64,000 nucleotides of DNA from Streptomyces sp. NBC_00459 (GCF_036013955.1 NZ_CP107903.1:1674001-1738000), one strand, 5' to 3'; numbered from the stretch's first letter, positions 8,565 through 20,467 are shown. Program-made: numbers and translations. The notes: a model not told the origin generated them from the sequence alone.

Positions 8565-8592
8565 AGTAAAGCAGACGTATGGACGCTGCCAA
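8565..8592 (-). promoter_or_regulatory. Candidate promoter of the metNIQ leader transcript
   Basis: On the minus strand TTGGCA (8592-8587) and TTTACT (8570-8565) are separated by 16 nt; the -10-like box ends 6 nt before the leader ATG at 8558. The -35 is close to the TTGACA consensus, the -10 only moderate. Predicted start is at or beside the ATG. Confidence 0.45.
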
Positions 8593-8719
8593 GAACCGTC
8601 CGTCCATGGGTGTCCATATTCCGGACAGGCGTGGACGCGGATCAGCCACCTCCGCCGTCCCGGTGGCGCGACACGGGGCCGACCGCACCAGGCACTTTGC
8701 GCCGTAATAGGGTCGCGGC

Positions 8720-9079
8720 ATGCTTGATGCCCTGACGGTCGCGACCGCCGTCGCCGCTCTCGCGCTCGCCGCCTGGTGCGGCTGGGCCGCCTCTCGCGAT
8801 CAGCCCACCAAGGACTGGCACTTCATCGGCATGGGCGTGGTCACCCTGCTCACCGTGGTCCAGCTGGTGGTCGGCATCGTCCAGCTCGCACGGGGCGAGA
8901 AGCCGGAGCAGGGTACGACGATCTTCGTGGCATATCTGCTGGGCGCACTCGCGTGCGTGCCGGTGACGGGGTTCATGTCGCTGGCGGAACGCACCCGCTG
9001 GGGCTCGGTGACGGTCGCCGCGGGCGGCGTGGTGCTGGCTGTGCTGGAAGTGCGGCTCTATGACATCTGGGGAGGGTGA
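8720..9079 (+). CDS. Small four-helix membrane protein, unknown function
   Basis: I do not recognise this 119-residue protein. It shows four hydrophobic segments: residues ~3-23, ~36-60, ~68-88 and ~94-112. Short polar loops carry DQPTKDW and ARGEKPEQG. TAGGGT lies 6 nt before the ATG and there is no Shine-Dalgarno, so it is probably leaderless. The next gene starts 2 nt after its stop, so the two are likely co-translated and may form one membrane unit. It reads away from metNIQ. Confidence 0.7.
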   Translation: MLDALTVATAVAALALAAWCGWAASRDQPTKDWHFIGMGVVTLLTVVQLVVGIVQLARGEKPEQGTTIFVAYLLGALACVPVTGFMSLAERTRWGSVTVAAGGVVLAVLEVRLYDIWGG

Positions 9080-9080
9080 G

Positions 9081-9536
9081 ATGGCGACCACGGAGGAGCC
9101 CATGACCGAGTCCACGGCGGGGAAGCCGGCGCGGAAGCGGCTCATCGGCGGGCCGGGGATGCTGCTGGTCTGGTTGTACGGCGTGATGGTCGTCGGCGCG
9201 GTGTCGCGGTCTGCGGTGCAGATCTCGACGGAGTTCGGGCATGCGCCGCTCGCCTACTCGCTGTCGGCTGTCGCCGGTGTGGTGTACGGGTTCATCACGT
9301 ACTCGCTGGTGCGGGGTGGGGAGAGGGCGCGGCGCGCTGCGCTGGCCTGTTGTGCCGGGGAGCTTGTCGGGGTGTTGGTCGTGGGCACGTGGACCTTGGT
9401 CGAGCCGTCTGCGTTTCCGGACTCGACCGTGTGGTCCGACTACGGGGTGGGGTATTTGTTCATCCCCGTGCTGCTGCCCGTCTCCGCGATGTACTGGTTG
9501 CGTCAAGCGCGTGCGCCTCAGGGGGAGATCGGCTGA
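9081..9536 (+). CDS. Membrane protein of unknown function, coupled to the preceding gene
   Basis: A 151-residue protein with a charged N-terminal tail (~25 residues) and four hydrophobic segments (about 31-48, 58-78, 90-112, 126-146). I do not recognise the family. The ATG at 9081 is preferred because GGAGGG ends 4 nt before it; an upstream in-frame ATG at 9060 would overlap the previous gene. The 3' end runs into a long hairpin at 9543-9577. Confidence 0.7.
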   Translation: MATTEEPMTESTAGKPARKRLIGGPGMLLVWLYGVMVVGAVSRSAVQISTEFGHAPLAYSLSAVAGVVYGFITYSLVRGGERARRAALACCAGELVGVLVVGTWTLVEPSAFPDSTVWSDYGVGYLFIPVLLPVSAMYWLRQARAPQGEIG

Positions 9537-9542
9537 GGTTGT

Positions 9543-9592
9543 TGCGCGACCACAGGCCACATGTGGCTGGTCGCGCAGTTCCCCGCGCCCCT
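9543..9592. terminator. Long hairpin within a dispersed repeat, between convergent genes
   Basis: TGCGCGACC (9543-9551) pairs with GGTCGCGCA (9569-9577), and inside lies the perfect palindrome GCCACATGTGGC (9556-9567). It continues into the dispersed 20-mer GCGCAGTTCCCCGCGCCCCT (9573-9592). It lies between the stops of two convergent genes and would terminate both. Confidence 0.6.
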
Positions 9593-9599
9593 AAAAGCG

Positions 9600-10097
9600 C
9601 TACGCCGTTGCCGCGTAGGTGCCCGCCGGCTTTTCCAGGACGATCATCGGTACGCCGTCGTTGCCCTTGTCCGTGCCCACCGTTTCGTAGCCGACCCGGC
9701 GGTACAGGCGCAGCCCCTTGTCGCTGCGGTGGCCCGTGCTGAGGCGGAACCGCTTGGCGCCGCGCTCCTCCGCGAGCGCCGACTCGGCCGCGCGCAGAAG
9801 GCGGGCGCCGATGCCGTGGCCCTGGAGGCGGGGGTGGACGCAGAGCTTGCCGATGGACGCCGTCCCGTCGGGGTTCGGCGTGCCGCGCACCGAGCCGACC
9901 ACCTCCTCGCCCAGCCGGGCCACGAAGACGCAGTCCGCGCCGACTTCCTCCCGCACGGAGTCCAGGGTCTGGACGAGCGGATCGATCCGGTAGTTGCCGT
10001 ACAGGGCGGCCTCGCTCTGGAAGCACAGGTACTGCAGCCGGAAGATCTGTTCGGCGTCCCGTTCTGTCGCCACGGAGATGGTCACGCTCATGCCCAT
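9600..10097 (-). CDS. GNAT-family N-acetyltransferase
   Basis: A 165-residue acetyltransferase, substrate unknown. Motif A of the GNAT fold is clear: KLCVHPRLQGHGIGARLLRAAE, the acetyl-CoA pyrophosphate loop being QGHGIGARL; the C-terminal strand is LRLYRRVGYETVG. The ATG at 10097 is chosen because GGGAGG lies 9-10 nt upstream; an ATG six bases later is also possible. It is convergent with the membrane protein pair and follows a sigma-like gene on the same strand. Confidence 0.88.
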   Translation of the reverse strand: MGMSVTISVATERDAEQIFRLQYLCFQSEAALYGNYRIDPLVQTLDSVREEVGADCVFVARLGEEVVGSVRGTPNPDGTASIGKLCVHPRLQGHGIGARLLRAAESALAEERGAKRFRLSTGHRSDKGLRLYRRVGYETVGTDKGNDGVPMIVLEKPAGTYAATA

Positions 10098-10142
10098 GTG
10101 TGCACGCCTCCCGCTCACCTGCTCAGTCGTATGTCCTCACTC

Positions 10143-10658
10143 CTATCCCCGCGCTTCGCGAGCCGCAACCTCCGGCGACAGCAAACGACGGAGACATCCC
10201 AGGCATCTGGAACGTTCCGGACCAAGACTTCCCTGTGAGATACCCAACTCCCCCGCGATTTCCCGGTATGTGAGGTCCTTGGGCGACAGCAGCGCCTCCA
10301 TCAGACGCGGGCAGCGGCCGGGCAGCCGCCGGACGGCGTCCCGCAGGGCGCGGTGCCGGGCGGCGGTGAGGGCGAGTTGTTCGGGGCCCGGTCCGTCGTC
10401 GGCCGCGGGCTCGTCGCCGTACGGACGCTCGACGCGGGCGGTACGGCGGTTGCGGCGGGCCTCGGAGCGGACGGCCCGGCGGAGCCAGTTCTGCGGGTCG
10501 GCCGGCGGGCCGTCGGAGTCGAGGCGTTCCAGGAGGCGGAGCCAGACGGCCTGTTCCAGGTCGCTCGGCTCGGCGCCGTAGGCATATGCCTCCGCCGAGG
10601 CCTCGGCGGCGAGGAGGGGGCGCAGGGTGGCAACCATGTCGTGGGTCATATGCGGCAC
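10143..10658 (-). CDS. ECF-like RNA polymerase sigma factor
   Basis: A 171-residue protein with a compact sigma-70 layout. Residues ~30-75 resemble region 2 (DLEQAVWLRLLERL followed by WLRRAVRSEARRNRR). Residues ~105-160 are region 4 with a helix-turn-helix (LTYREIAGELGISQGSLGPERSRC). No anti-sigma partner is next to it. The GTG at 10658 gives the longest plausible protein; the ATG at 10649 is equally good. Promoter targets cannot be read here. Confidence 0.75.
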   Translation of the reverse strand: MPHMTHDMVATLRPLLAAEASAEAYAYGAEPSDLEQAVWLRLLERLDSDGPPADPQNWLRRAVRSEARRNRRTARVERPYGDEPAADDGPGPEQLALTAARHRALRDAVRRLPGRCPRLMEALLSPKDLTYREIAGELGISQGSLGPERSRCLGCLRRLLSPEVAAREARG

Positions 10659-10765
10659 GACGCGGCCGCCCCGGCGGGAGGTTGCCGGAGCGGCCGGTTG
10701 TCACCCCAACCGGGGTCGGGGGTTCAGACGTTGACGAGGCCCCCGGTCATTGACGGTCGGCCGGT

Positions 10766-11974
10766 TCAGTGCTTCAGGAAGTCCGCGCGGGCCAGTACGC
10801 CCGTGTCCGCGTTGTCCGTGAAGACGCCGTCGATGCCCGTCGCGAAGTACGTCCGGTAGGCACCGAAAGCGTCTCCGTAGGCGTCCGCGTCCGTGCCCTT
10901 GCGGAAGTTCGCCGGCAGGAAGGGGTTCTCGTTGCGCATGGTGTACGGGTGCAGGATCAGGCCCGCCTTGTGCGCGTCGGCGACCAGGGTGGTCGGCGAG
11001 GTGAGGGCGCCCGTCGAGTCCTTCGGGATGACCAGGTCGAGCGTCGGGCCGATGCCCTGCGCGTACGAGGCGATCTCCTTCAGGCCGGCCGGCTTGATCA
11101 GGTCGGCGACCGTGCGGGGGTCCCCTGTGGTCACGAAGTCCCAGGGGCGGGTGTTCGCGGCCGAGAGGAGGACGACGAGCGGGTTGCCCACCAGCCGGTT
11201 CAGGCGCTGGATGCTCGTCGGCTCGAAGGACTGGATGATCACCGGCGAGTTCTTCTTGTCCTTGCCGTGCTTGCGCAGCAGCTTCGCGACCCGCTCCTCC
11301 AGGCCCAGGCCGAGCGCCCGGAAGTAGGTGGGGTGCTTGGTCTCGGGGTAGATCCAGACCTGCTTGCCGCGCTTGCGGGTCTGCTCGTCCTGCCAGCGCA
11401 GGACCTCCTCGAAGGTGGGGATCTCCCAACGGCCGTCGTAGAGGGTGTTGTGCGGGCGGTTGGCCGGGATGCGCTCGATCGCGCGCAGCGTCTTCAGCTC
11501 GGCGAGCGTGAAGTCCTCGGTGAACCAGCCGGTGAGGGAGACACCGTCAAGGACCTTCGTGGTCCTGCGGCTCGCGAACTCGGGGTGGTCGGCGACGTTC
11601 GTCGTCCCGCCGATCTCGGGTTCGTGGCGGCAGACGATGTGGCCGTCCTTGGTGGGGACCAGGTCACCGGCCTCGACGATGTCCGCGCCCAGGTCGAGGG
11701 CGAGTTGGTACGACCCGAAGGTGTGCTCCGGGCGGTAGCCGCTGGCACCCCGGTGGCCGATGATCGTCGGTTCGGGCAGGCTCTTCAAGCCACCACCTCC
11801 GTGCTTCACGTCCCGGTGCGCGTTCTGCCCGGCGACCTGGGCGTCGGCGCTCGCCGCGCCGGGCAGCCCGACGACCGCGCCGCCCGCACCCAGCATCGCG
11901 GCTCCGAGCAGTGTCCGGCGCCCCGTCCCCTTCGACTCCCCCTGCGCATGTCCGTTCGACTCCAGCGTGCCCAT
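10766..11974 (-). CDS. glpQ: Secreted glycerophosphodiester phosphodiesterase (GlpQ type)
   Basis: Releases glycerol-3-phosphate and an alcohol from glycerophosphodiesters outside the cell. It is 402 residues. A twin-arginine signal (GRRTLLGAAMLGAGGAVVG, ending near ASADA) points to Tat export. The GDPD fold follows: catalytic GHRGASGYRPEHT, then ADIVEAGDLVPTKDGHIVCRHEPE with metal-binding Glu/Asp, and a C-terminal GIDGVFTDNAD. Start ATG 11974 follows GGAGAGG by 5 nt. Four 11-bp PHO-box units lie about 220 bp upstream on the same strand, so phosphate control by PhoP is likely, as reported for Streptomyces glpQ genes. Confidence 0.93.
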   Translation of the reverse strand: MGTLESNGHAQGESKGTGRRTLLGAAMLGAGGAVVGLPGAASADAQVAGQNAHRDVKHGGGGLKSLPEPTIIGHRGASGYRPEHTFGSYQLALDLGADIVEAGDLVPTKDGHIVCRHEPEIGGTTNVADHPEFASRRTTKVLDGVSLTGWFTEDFTLAELKTLRAIERIPANRPHNTLYDGRWEIPTFEEVLRWQDEQTRKRGKQVWIYPETKHPTYFRALGLGLEERVAKLLRKHGKDKKNSPVIIQSFEPTSIQRLNRLVGNPLVVLLSAANTRPWDFVTTGDPRTVADLIKPAGLKEIASYAQGIGPTLDLVIPKDSTGALTSPTTLVADAHKAGLILHPYTMRNENPFLPANFRKGTDADAYGDAFGAYRTYFATGIDGVFTDNADTGVLARADFLKH

Positions 11975-12322
11975 GAGCGCCTCTCCTGCCGCACCGTCAT
12001 CTGTCCATCTGTCCAAACGGACCGATCGTAGGTGCGTGTACATGTCGACAGGGAGACCTCGGGCGGAACACACGGGTCACGCCGGATGTCGGCATCGACT
12101 CGGGCGCGGTGGGTACGCGGTCGGTGTGTCCCGTATGACTCGCGCGATCTCCGTCACATTCGTGGCGGTCCGTCACCTGCTCGCAACACCGCGCCACCGC
12201 AGGTAAACGCGGGTCAACAGTACGTAAGTACTCGGTGAACCCGATGTGCATTACCCCCCGAGGCGCGAGTATCGTCCTCACCTGCACAGACTTATACCGA
12301 TCCCTTGACACCGGAGGGCCCG
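11975..12322. other. 348-bp divergent control region between glpQ and plsC
   Basis: No gene is supported. It contains the PHO box (12197-12240, glpQ strand), a -10-like TATCGT at 12270-12275 for plsC, and a tandem ATCTGTCC pair near 11999-12014 of unknown meaning. Confidence 0.55.
12197..12240 (-). promoter_or_regulatory. PHO box (PhoP operator) upstream of glpQ
   Basis: Read on the minus strand there are four adjacent 11-bp units: GTTCACCGAGT, ACTTACGTACT, GTTGACCCGCG and TTTACCTGCGG. The first and third match the conserved GTTCACC-type core of Streptomyces PhoP direct repeat units and the 11-bp phasing is exact. Confidence 0.75.
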
Positions 12323-12994
12323 TTGTCCCGCTTCGCGCTCATCAAGGCACTGCTCGGACCGATCATGCGCCTGATGTTCCGCCCACGGGTGGAAGGCGTG
12401 GAGCACATCCCCGGGGACGGCCCGGTGATCCTCGCCGGAAACCACCTCACGTTCATCGACTCGATGATCCTTCCGCTGGTCTGCGACCGGCAGGTCGTGT
12501 TCATCGGCAAGGACGAGTACGTCACCGGCAAGGGGTTCAAGGGCCGCCTCATGGCCTGGTTCTTCACCGGCGTCGGCATGATCCCGGTCGACCGGGACGG
12601 GGCCAACGGCGGTGTGGCGGCGCTGATGACCGGCCGCCGGGTGCTGGAGGAGGGCCGTATGTTCGGGATCTACCCCGAGGGCACGCGTTCCCCCGACGGC
12701 CGCCTCTACCGGGGCCGCACCGGCATCGCCCGGCTGACCCTGATGACGGGCGCGCCTGTCGTGCCGTTCGCGATGATCGGCACGGACAAGTTGCAGCCCA
12801 GCGGGGCCGGGATGCCGCGGCCGGGACGGGTGACGGTGCGGTTCGGTGAGGCGATGGAGTTCTCCCGGTACGAGGGAATGGACCGGGACCGGTACGTGCT
12901 GCGGGCCGTGACCGACTCGGTGATGACCGAGGTCATGCGGCTCTCTGGGCAGGAGTACGTGGATATGTACGCGACCAAGGCGAAGGCCGCGTAA
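12323..12994 (+). CDS. plsC: 1-acyl-sn-glycerol-3-phosphate acyltransferase (PlsC family)
   Basis: Membrane-associated acyltransferase of phospholipid synthesis that acylates lysophosphatidate, or a related lysophospholipid. It is 223 residues with the family blocks NHLTFID (catalytic His-x4-Asp), MIPVDRDG, and YPEGTRSPDG (glycerol-phosphate binding), then GAPVVPFAMIGTDKL. The start is probably TTG at 12323 (then SRFALIKALLGP), because GGAGGG ends 4 nt upstream; an earlier in-frame TTG at 12305 lacks this. It shares its 5' region with the divergent glpQ. Confidence 0.9.
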   Translation: MSRFALIKALLGPIMRLMFRPRVEGVEHIPGDGPVILAGNHLTFIDSMILPLVCDRQVVFIGKDEYVTGKGFKGRLMAWFFTGVGMIPVDRDGANGGVAALMTGRRVLEEGRMFGIYPEGTRSPDGRLYRGRTGIARLTLMTGAPVVPFAMIGTDKLQPSGAGMPRPGRVTVRFGEAMEFSRYEGMDRDRYVLRAVTDSVMTEVMRLSGQEYVDMYATKAKAA

Positions 12995-13020
12995 CGGGGC
13001 GGCGGGTTGTTCGTCGGGGG

Positions 13021-13062
13021 CGGGTTCGCCGTGGCTTGTCGCGCCCCGCGGCGGAGCCGCAG
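13021..13062. repeat. Degenerate copy of the dispersed Streptomyces-type intergenic repeat
   Basis: The stretch GGTTCGCCGTGGCTTGTCGC closely matches the left half of the full copy at 16450-16488, and CGGCGGAGCCGCA (13049-13061) recurs exactly at 43389-43401. It sits in a convergent 3' gap. Confidence 0.5.
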
Positions 13063-13084
13063 TTGGGTACAGCCCCGCACCCCT

Positions 13085-13107
13085 GTGGGGCGCCCCAGGC
13101 GCCCCAC
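13085..13107. terminator. Bidirectional hairpin between plsC and the MFS gene
   Basis: A perfect 10-bp GC stem (GTGGGGCGCC / GGCGCCCCAC) with a 3-nt loop lies between two convergent stops, 14 nt beyond the MFS stop. No U-run is present. Confidence 0.6.
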
Positions 13108-13121
13108 GTGATCAGGTCCCG

Positions 13122-14654
13122 CTAGGGGTGGTCGCCCCGGCCCTCCAGGCGTTGTCCCTTCAGCAGTACCCAGGCCGCGCCCGCCGCTGCCAGGAGAACC
13201 ACCGCGCCGGCACCTGCCGCCAGGGCGATTCCGTCAGTGAAGGCCTCGCGGGCCGCGTTCAGCAGGGTCTCGGCAGTGTGCGTCGGCAGGCCCGCCGCTG
13301 TTTCCACCGCGCCGCCCAGGGATTCGTGGGCCTCGGCTGGTGTGCCCGTCGGGGCGGGGAAGTTCCTGTACACGCCCGTGACGATCGAGCCGAGCAGCGC
13401 GATGCCGAGGGCGGCGCCCAGTTCGTATGCCGTCTCCGACACCGCCGCCGCCGCACCCGCCTGTTCCTTGGGGACGCTGCCGAGGATGACGTCGGAGGTG
13501 ACGGTGAACGAGAGGCCCGCGCCCACACCCACGACCAGCAGCGCGGTGCCGAGCAGCGGATAGCCGGTCGACTGGTCCACCACGGTGAGCGCCGCCAGGG
13601 CCAGGCCGATGGCCGCGAGGCCGCCCGAGACCACGGCCCGCACCGAGTAGCGCCGGGCCGCCGCGCCGGCGAGCAGACCCGCCACCACCGCACCGATCGC
13701 CGCGGGCAGTTCGGCGAGGCCCGCCTCCAACGGCCCCCGGCCCTGCACCAGTTGCAGATACTGCGAGAGGAAGAACACCAGCCCGGACAGTCCGAGGATG
13801 GTCAGCAGGTCGGCCAGTACGGCCCCGCTGAACCCCCGGTCGCGGAACAGCCGCATGTCCAGGAGGGGTATGGGGAGGGCCAGTTGACGGCGCACGAAGC
13901 CGTACAGGGCCGCGCCGCCCAGGGCCGCCGCGCCCAGGGCCGGCCACGAGAACCCGTGTGACGCCGCCTCCTTGATGCCGTACACGATGCCGATCATGCC
14001 GACGAGCGACAGTACGACGCTTCGCAGGTCCCACGGGCCCGGCGCCGGGTTGCGCGACTCGGGGAGCAGCTTGATGCCGACGAGGACGAGAACCACCATC
14101 ACGGGCAGGTTGATCAGGAAGACCGAGCCCCACCAGAAGTGTTCGAGCAGGAAGCCGCCGACGACCGGGCCGACCGCGGTACCGGCGGAGGCGGTCGCAC
14201 CCCAGATGCCGATGGCGAGGCTGCGTTCGCGCGGGTCGTGGAAGAGGTTGCGGATCAGGGCGAGCGTGGCCGGCATCAGGGTCGCGCCCGCGACACCGAG
14301 CAGCGCCCGCGCCAGGATCATCAACTCCGGTGTCGTCGCATACGCGTTGAGGACGGACACCACGCCGAACGCGGTCGCGCCGATGAGCAGCAGCCGCTTG
14401 CGGCCGATGCGGTCGCCGAGACTGCCCATGGAGACGAGCAGGCCCGCGATGACGAACGAGTAGACGTCGCCTATCCACAGCAACTGGGTGCCGGACGGCT
14501 TCAGGTCCTCACTGATGAAGGGGGTCGCGAGACCGAGAACGGTCGCGTCGACGGCCACCAGCAGCACGGCCAGCACGAGGACGGACAGCGCGAGCCAACG
14601 GCCCGGACGCCTCCCTTCCTCCGTCGCGTGGGCCGGCTGCAGGGTGCTGGTCAT
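13122..14654 (-). CDS. MFS drug-efflux transporter, 14-helix DHA2 type
   Basis: Proton-driven multidrug efflux pump in the inner membrane. It is 510 residues with about 14 hydrophobic segments. Family signatures are visible: SEDLKPSGTQLLWIGDVYSF, the loop motif GSLGDRIGRKRLL, the antiporter motif C region GATASAGTAVGPVVGG, and a late VSETAYELGAALGIALLGS. The ATG at 14654 overlaps the stop of the upstream tetR gene by 4 nt (14651-14654), so the repressor and pump are coupled. Resembles SmvA/QacA-group exporters; the drug is unknown. Confidence 0.92.
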   Translation of the reverse strand: MTSTLQPAHATEEGRRPGRWLALSVLVLAVLLVAVDATVLGLATPFISEDLKPSGTQLLWIGDVYSFVIAGLLVSMGSLGDRIGRKRLLLIGATAFGVVSVLNAYATTPELMILARALLGVAGATLMPATLALIRNLFHDPRERSLAIGIWGATASAGTAVGPVVGGFLLEHFWWGSVFLINLPVMVVLVLVGIKLLPESRNPAPGPWDLRSVVLSLVGMIGIVYGIKEAASHGFSWPALGAAALGGAALYGFVRRQLALPIPLLDMRLFRDRGFSGAVLADLLTILGLSGLVFFLSQYLQLVQGRGPLEAGLAELPAAIGAVVAGLLAGAAARRYSVRAVVSGGLAAIGLALAALTVVDQSTGYPLLGTALLVVGVGAGLSFTVTSDVILGSVPKEQAGAAAAVSETAYELGAALGIALLGSIVTGVYRNFPAPTGTPAEAHESLGGAVETAAGLPTHTAETLLNAAREAFTDGIALAAGAGAVVLLAAAGAAWVLLKGQRLEGRGDHP

Positions 14655-15202
14655 GATTCCTCTCTCCGTAGCGCGCCGCCGAGCAACAGCTCGACGATCA
14701 TGTGGTTGAAGTCCTTGGCGGCGACCCGGCCCTCGCTCACCGCCCAGGCCCCGGAGGCCATGAGCCCGTAGAGCGCCTCGGTGAGCCAGGCCGGGGTGAG
14801 GTCGATGCGGAACTCGCCGCCCTGCTGGCCGCGCCGGAACAGGGCGGCGATCGCGGCGTCTATCCGGGCCCAGCCCTCGTTCTGCTCCTCGCCCTCGAAC
14901 AGCTGGTTCTCGGTGTAGAGGAACGCGAGCAGTCCGGCGGCGGGTTCGAGCTCCCGCACCAGGCGGCGCACAGCCTCCTGGGCGGTGCCGTCGCCGAGTC
15001 GCGCGGCCGCCAGAGCCGCCTCGCACTCCTCGATACCGAGCCCTTCGAGGGCCCGCACGAGCACGTCCCGCCCGGCGAAGAGGCGGTGCAGCGTGGCCCG
15101 GCTGATTCCGGCCGCCTTGGCGACCTCGTCCATGGTGGACGTGGATTTCCGGGTGAGGAGGGCGGCTGCGCTGCGCAGCACGTGTTCACGATCGACGGCC
15201 AT
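14651..15202 (-). CDS. TetR-family transcriptional repressor of the adjacent efflux pump
   Basis: A 183-residue TetR regulator. Residues ~1-50 form the DNA-binding domain (ALLTRKSTSTMDEVAKAAGISRATLHRLFAGRD), the remainder an all-helical ligand domain. The ATG at 15202 (MAVDREHV) is preferred: a -10-like TACTGT ends 6 nt before it, suggesting a leaderless mRNA. An 18-bp inverted repeat and an extra half-site cover this promoter and touch the start codon. Coupled to the MFS gene downstream, it most likely represses both and is released by a pump substrate. Confidence 0.9.
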   Translation of the reverse strand: MAVDREHVLRSAAALLTRKSTSTMDEVAKAAGISRATLHRLFAGRDVLVRALEGLGIEECEAALAAARLGDGTAQEAVRRLVRELEPAAGLLAFLYTENQLFEGEEQNEGWARIDAAIAALFRRGQQGGEFRIDLTPAWLTEALYGLMASGAWAVSEGRVAAKDFNHMIVELLLGGALRREES

Positions 15203-15239
15203 GAGACAACAGTAGACCATGTGAGACATTATTGTCTCA
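15202..15239. promoter_or_regulatory. TetR operator with a third half-site
   Basis: TGAGACATTATTGTCTCA (15222-15239) is a perfect 7-4-7 inverted repeat. A further TGAGACA sits at 15202-15208, exactly 20 bp away. The -10-like TACTGT of tetR lies between them. The layout fits autorepression by the adjacent TetR protein. Confidence 0.7.
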
Positions 15240-15282
15240 TCGAAGGCATGCGCGTATCATGGCCAACCCCTCGACGGGTAGC

Positions 15283-16254
15283 TCAGTGCCAGGGCAGCTG
15301 CGCGCGTCGCTCCCAGTAGGCGCGCGGCTCCTCGGCCAGCGCGGCCAGGCGGGCCAGCTGGTCCTCGTCGAGGTCGACGACCGCCGCGTGCAGATTCGAG
15401 GCGAGCTGGCCCGGCGTGGCCGCGCCGGACAGCACCACCCCGGCCCACGGCCGGCGCAGCACCAGCGCGAGGGCGACGGCGTCCGCGCCGAGGCCCGTCT
15501 CCTCGGCGACCGCCCGTACGGTGTCGGGCGCCTGCCCGGCGGCGAGGCGGCCGTTGGCCATGCCCTCCTTGACGATCACCGTCAGTCCGGCGTCGTGGGC
15601 CTCGGCCAGCGCGGGCCCGGCGGAGGTCTCCAGGACGTTGTACGTCGACTGGACGGTACGGAAGAGGGGCTCGCCGTCGACCGTGACGGCGAGGGCGGCG
15701 CGGACGGTGTCGGCCTGGGCGGGGCCGCTGGTGGAGAAGCCGACGGTCAGGCCCGTCGCGGCGGCCTCCGCGAGACGGGCGTGGAGTTCCTTGTCCGACA
15801 GGGCCGGGCTGTCGGGGGTCAGCGAGTGGATCTGGTAGAGGTCGAGGCGGGTGCCGAGCAGTTGATCGGTTTCGGCGCGCTGACGCTCGTACGTCTGGAG
15901 ACTGTGGTCCTTGACCTCGTGCCGCTCCGCGTCGGTGGTCCATCCGGCGGTGTAGGTGTAGCCCCACTTGCTGCCGATCACGACGTCGTCGAGGTCGGGG
16001 TGCGTCTTCAGCCAGTCGGCGAGGAACTCCTCGGAGCGGCCGTAGGAGCGGGCGACGTCGATGTAGCGCACGCCCTGGGCATACGCGGCGTCCAGGAGTT
16101 CGTGGGTGCGGGTGCGGAGGGCGTCGACGCTGCGGTTGTCCCCGAGGTCGTCGTCCCGGCCGAGGTTGATGTAACCGGGGCGGCCGACTGCGGCGAGGCC
16201 GAGTCCGAGGTGGCAGGTGGGGGTTGTCGCTGTGGCCAGTCGGGTGAAGGGCAT
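15283..16254 (-). CDS. Aldo/keto reductase family oxidoreductase
   Basis: A 323-residue NADPH-dependent (beta/alpha)8 reductase; substrate unknown. Catalytic residues of the family can be placed: Asp and Tyr in VRYIDVARSYGRSEEF, Lys in VIGSKWGYTY, His in LYQIHSLTPDS; the C-terminal part has VLSGAATPGQLASNL for cofactor binding. The ATG at 16254 (MPFTRLATAT) fits the usual N-terminus; the upstream extension is not conserved-looking. It stands alone, upstream of the tetR control region on the opposite face of argH's terminator. Confidence 0.9.
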   Translation of the reverse strand: MPFTRLATATTPTCHLGLGLAAVGRPGYINLGRDDDLGDNRSVDALRTRTHELLDAAYAQGVRYIDVARSYGRSEEFLADWLKTHPDLDDVVIGSKWGYTYTAGWTTDAERHEVKDHSLQTYERQRAETDQLLGTRLDLYQIHSLTPDSPALSDKELHARLAEAAATGLTVGFSTSGPAQADTVRAALAVTVDGEPLFRTVQSTYNVLETSAGPALAEAHDAGLTVIVKEGMANGRLAAGQAPDTVRAVAEETGLGADAVALALVLRRPWAGVVLSGAATPGQLASNLHAAVVDLDEDQLARLAALAEEPRAYWERRAQLPWH

Positions 16255-16449
16255 CGCGGGTTCCGTTCGGTCGGGTCCGGTACGGCTTGCGACCAACGTA
16301 ACCCGCGATGACCTTTGGGGGTCTGCCGGGCGAGGGGTGCCGGGGGTTCTCGCCCCCGCCGCCCCTACCCGTCCCGTCCTTCAGGGGCTGTGCCCCTTCG
16401 ACCCCCCTTGCGCCTCGGAGCTCGGTTTCCGAGGTGCGTTGGCGAGTGC

Positions 16450-16488
16450 GGGTTCGTTGTGGCTTGTCGCGCAGTTCCCCGCGCCCCT
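16450..16488. repeat. Full copy of the dispersed GCGCAGTTCCCCGCGCCCCT repeat
   Basis: The core 20-mer is at 16469-16488, preceded by GGTTCGTTGTGGCTTGTC. It merges into the argH terminator hairpin. The same core occurs at 9573, 25278, 44811 (18 nt), 50782 and 50855. Confidence 0.75.
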
Positions 16489-16513
16489 GAAGGGGCCTGC
16501 GGCCCTTCAGGGG
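16484..16513 (-). terminator. Terminator of argG-argH
   Basis: An 11-bp stem CCCCTGAAGGG / CCCTTCAGGGG begins one base beyond the argH stop, with an 8-nt central part that can pair further. It overlaps the end of the dispersed repeat. Confidence 0.6.
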
Positions 16514-20392
<3,879 letters not shown>

Positions 20393-20467
20393 CTACGGCG
20401 CCACTGCCGTAGACATGGCACAAAAACACTTAGACAGGCGAACGACTTTCCCGGACAATGATCAGTC

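Noticed and set aside
8294..8600. SAM riboswitch (SAM-IV or SAM-II) upstream of metN
   Set aside because: The conserved core could not be found; the leader instead holds the Cys/Met uORF.
15274..15290. GGGTAGCTCAGTG resembling the 5' end of a tRNA
   Set aside because: It overlaps the end of the aldo/keto reductase and no cloverleaf or acceptor stem follows.
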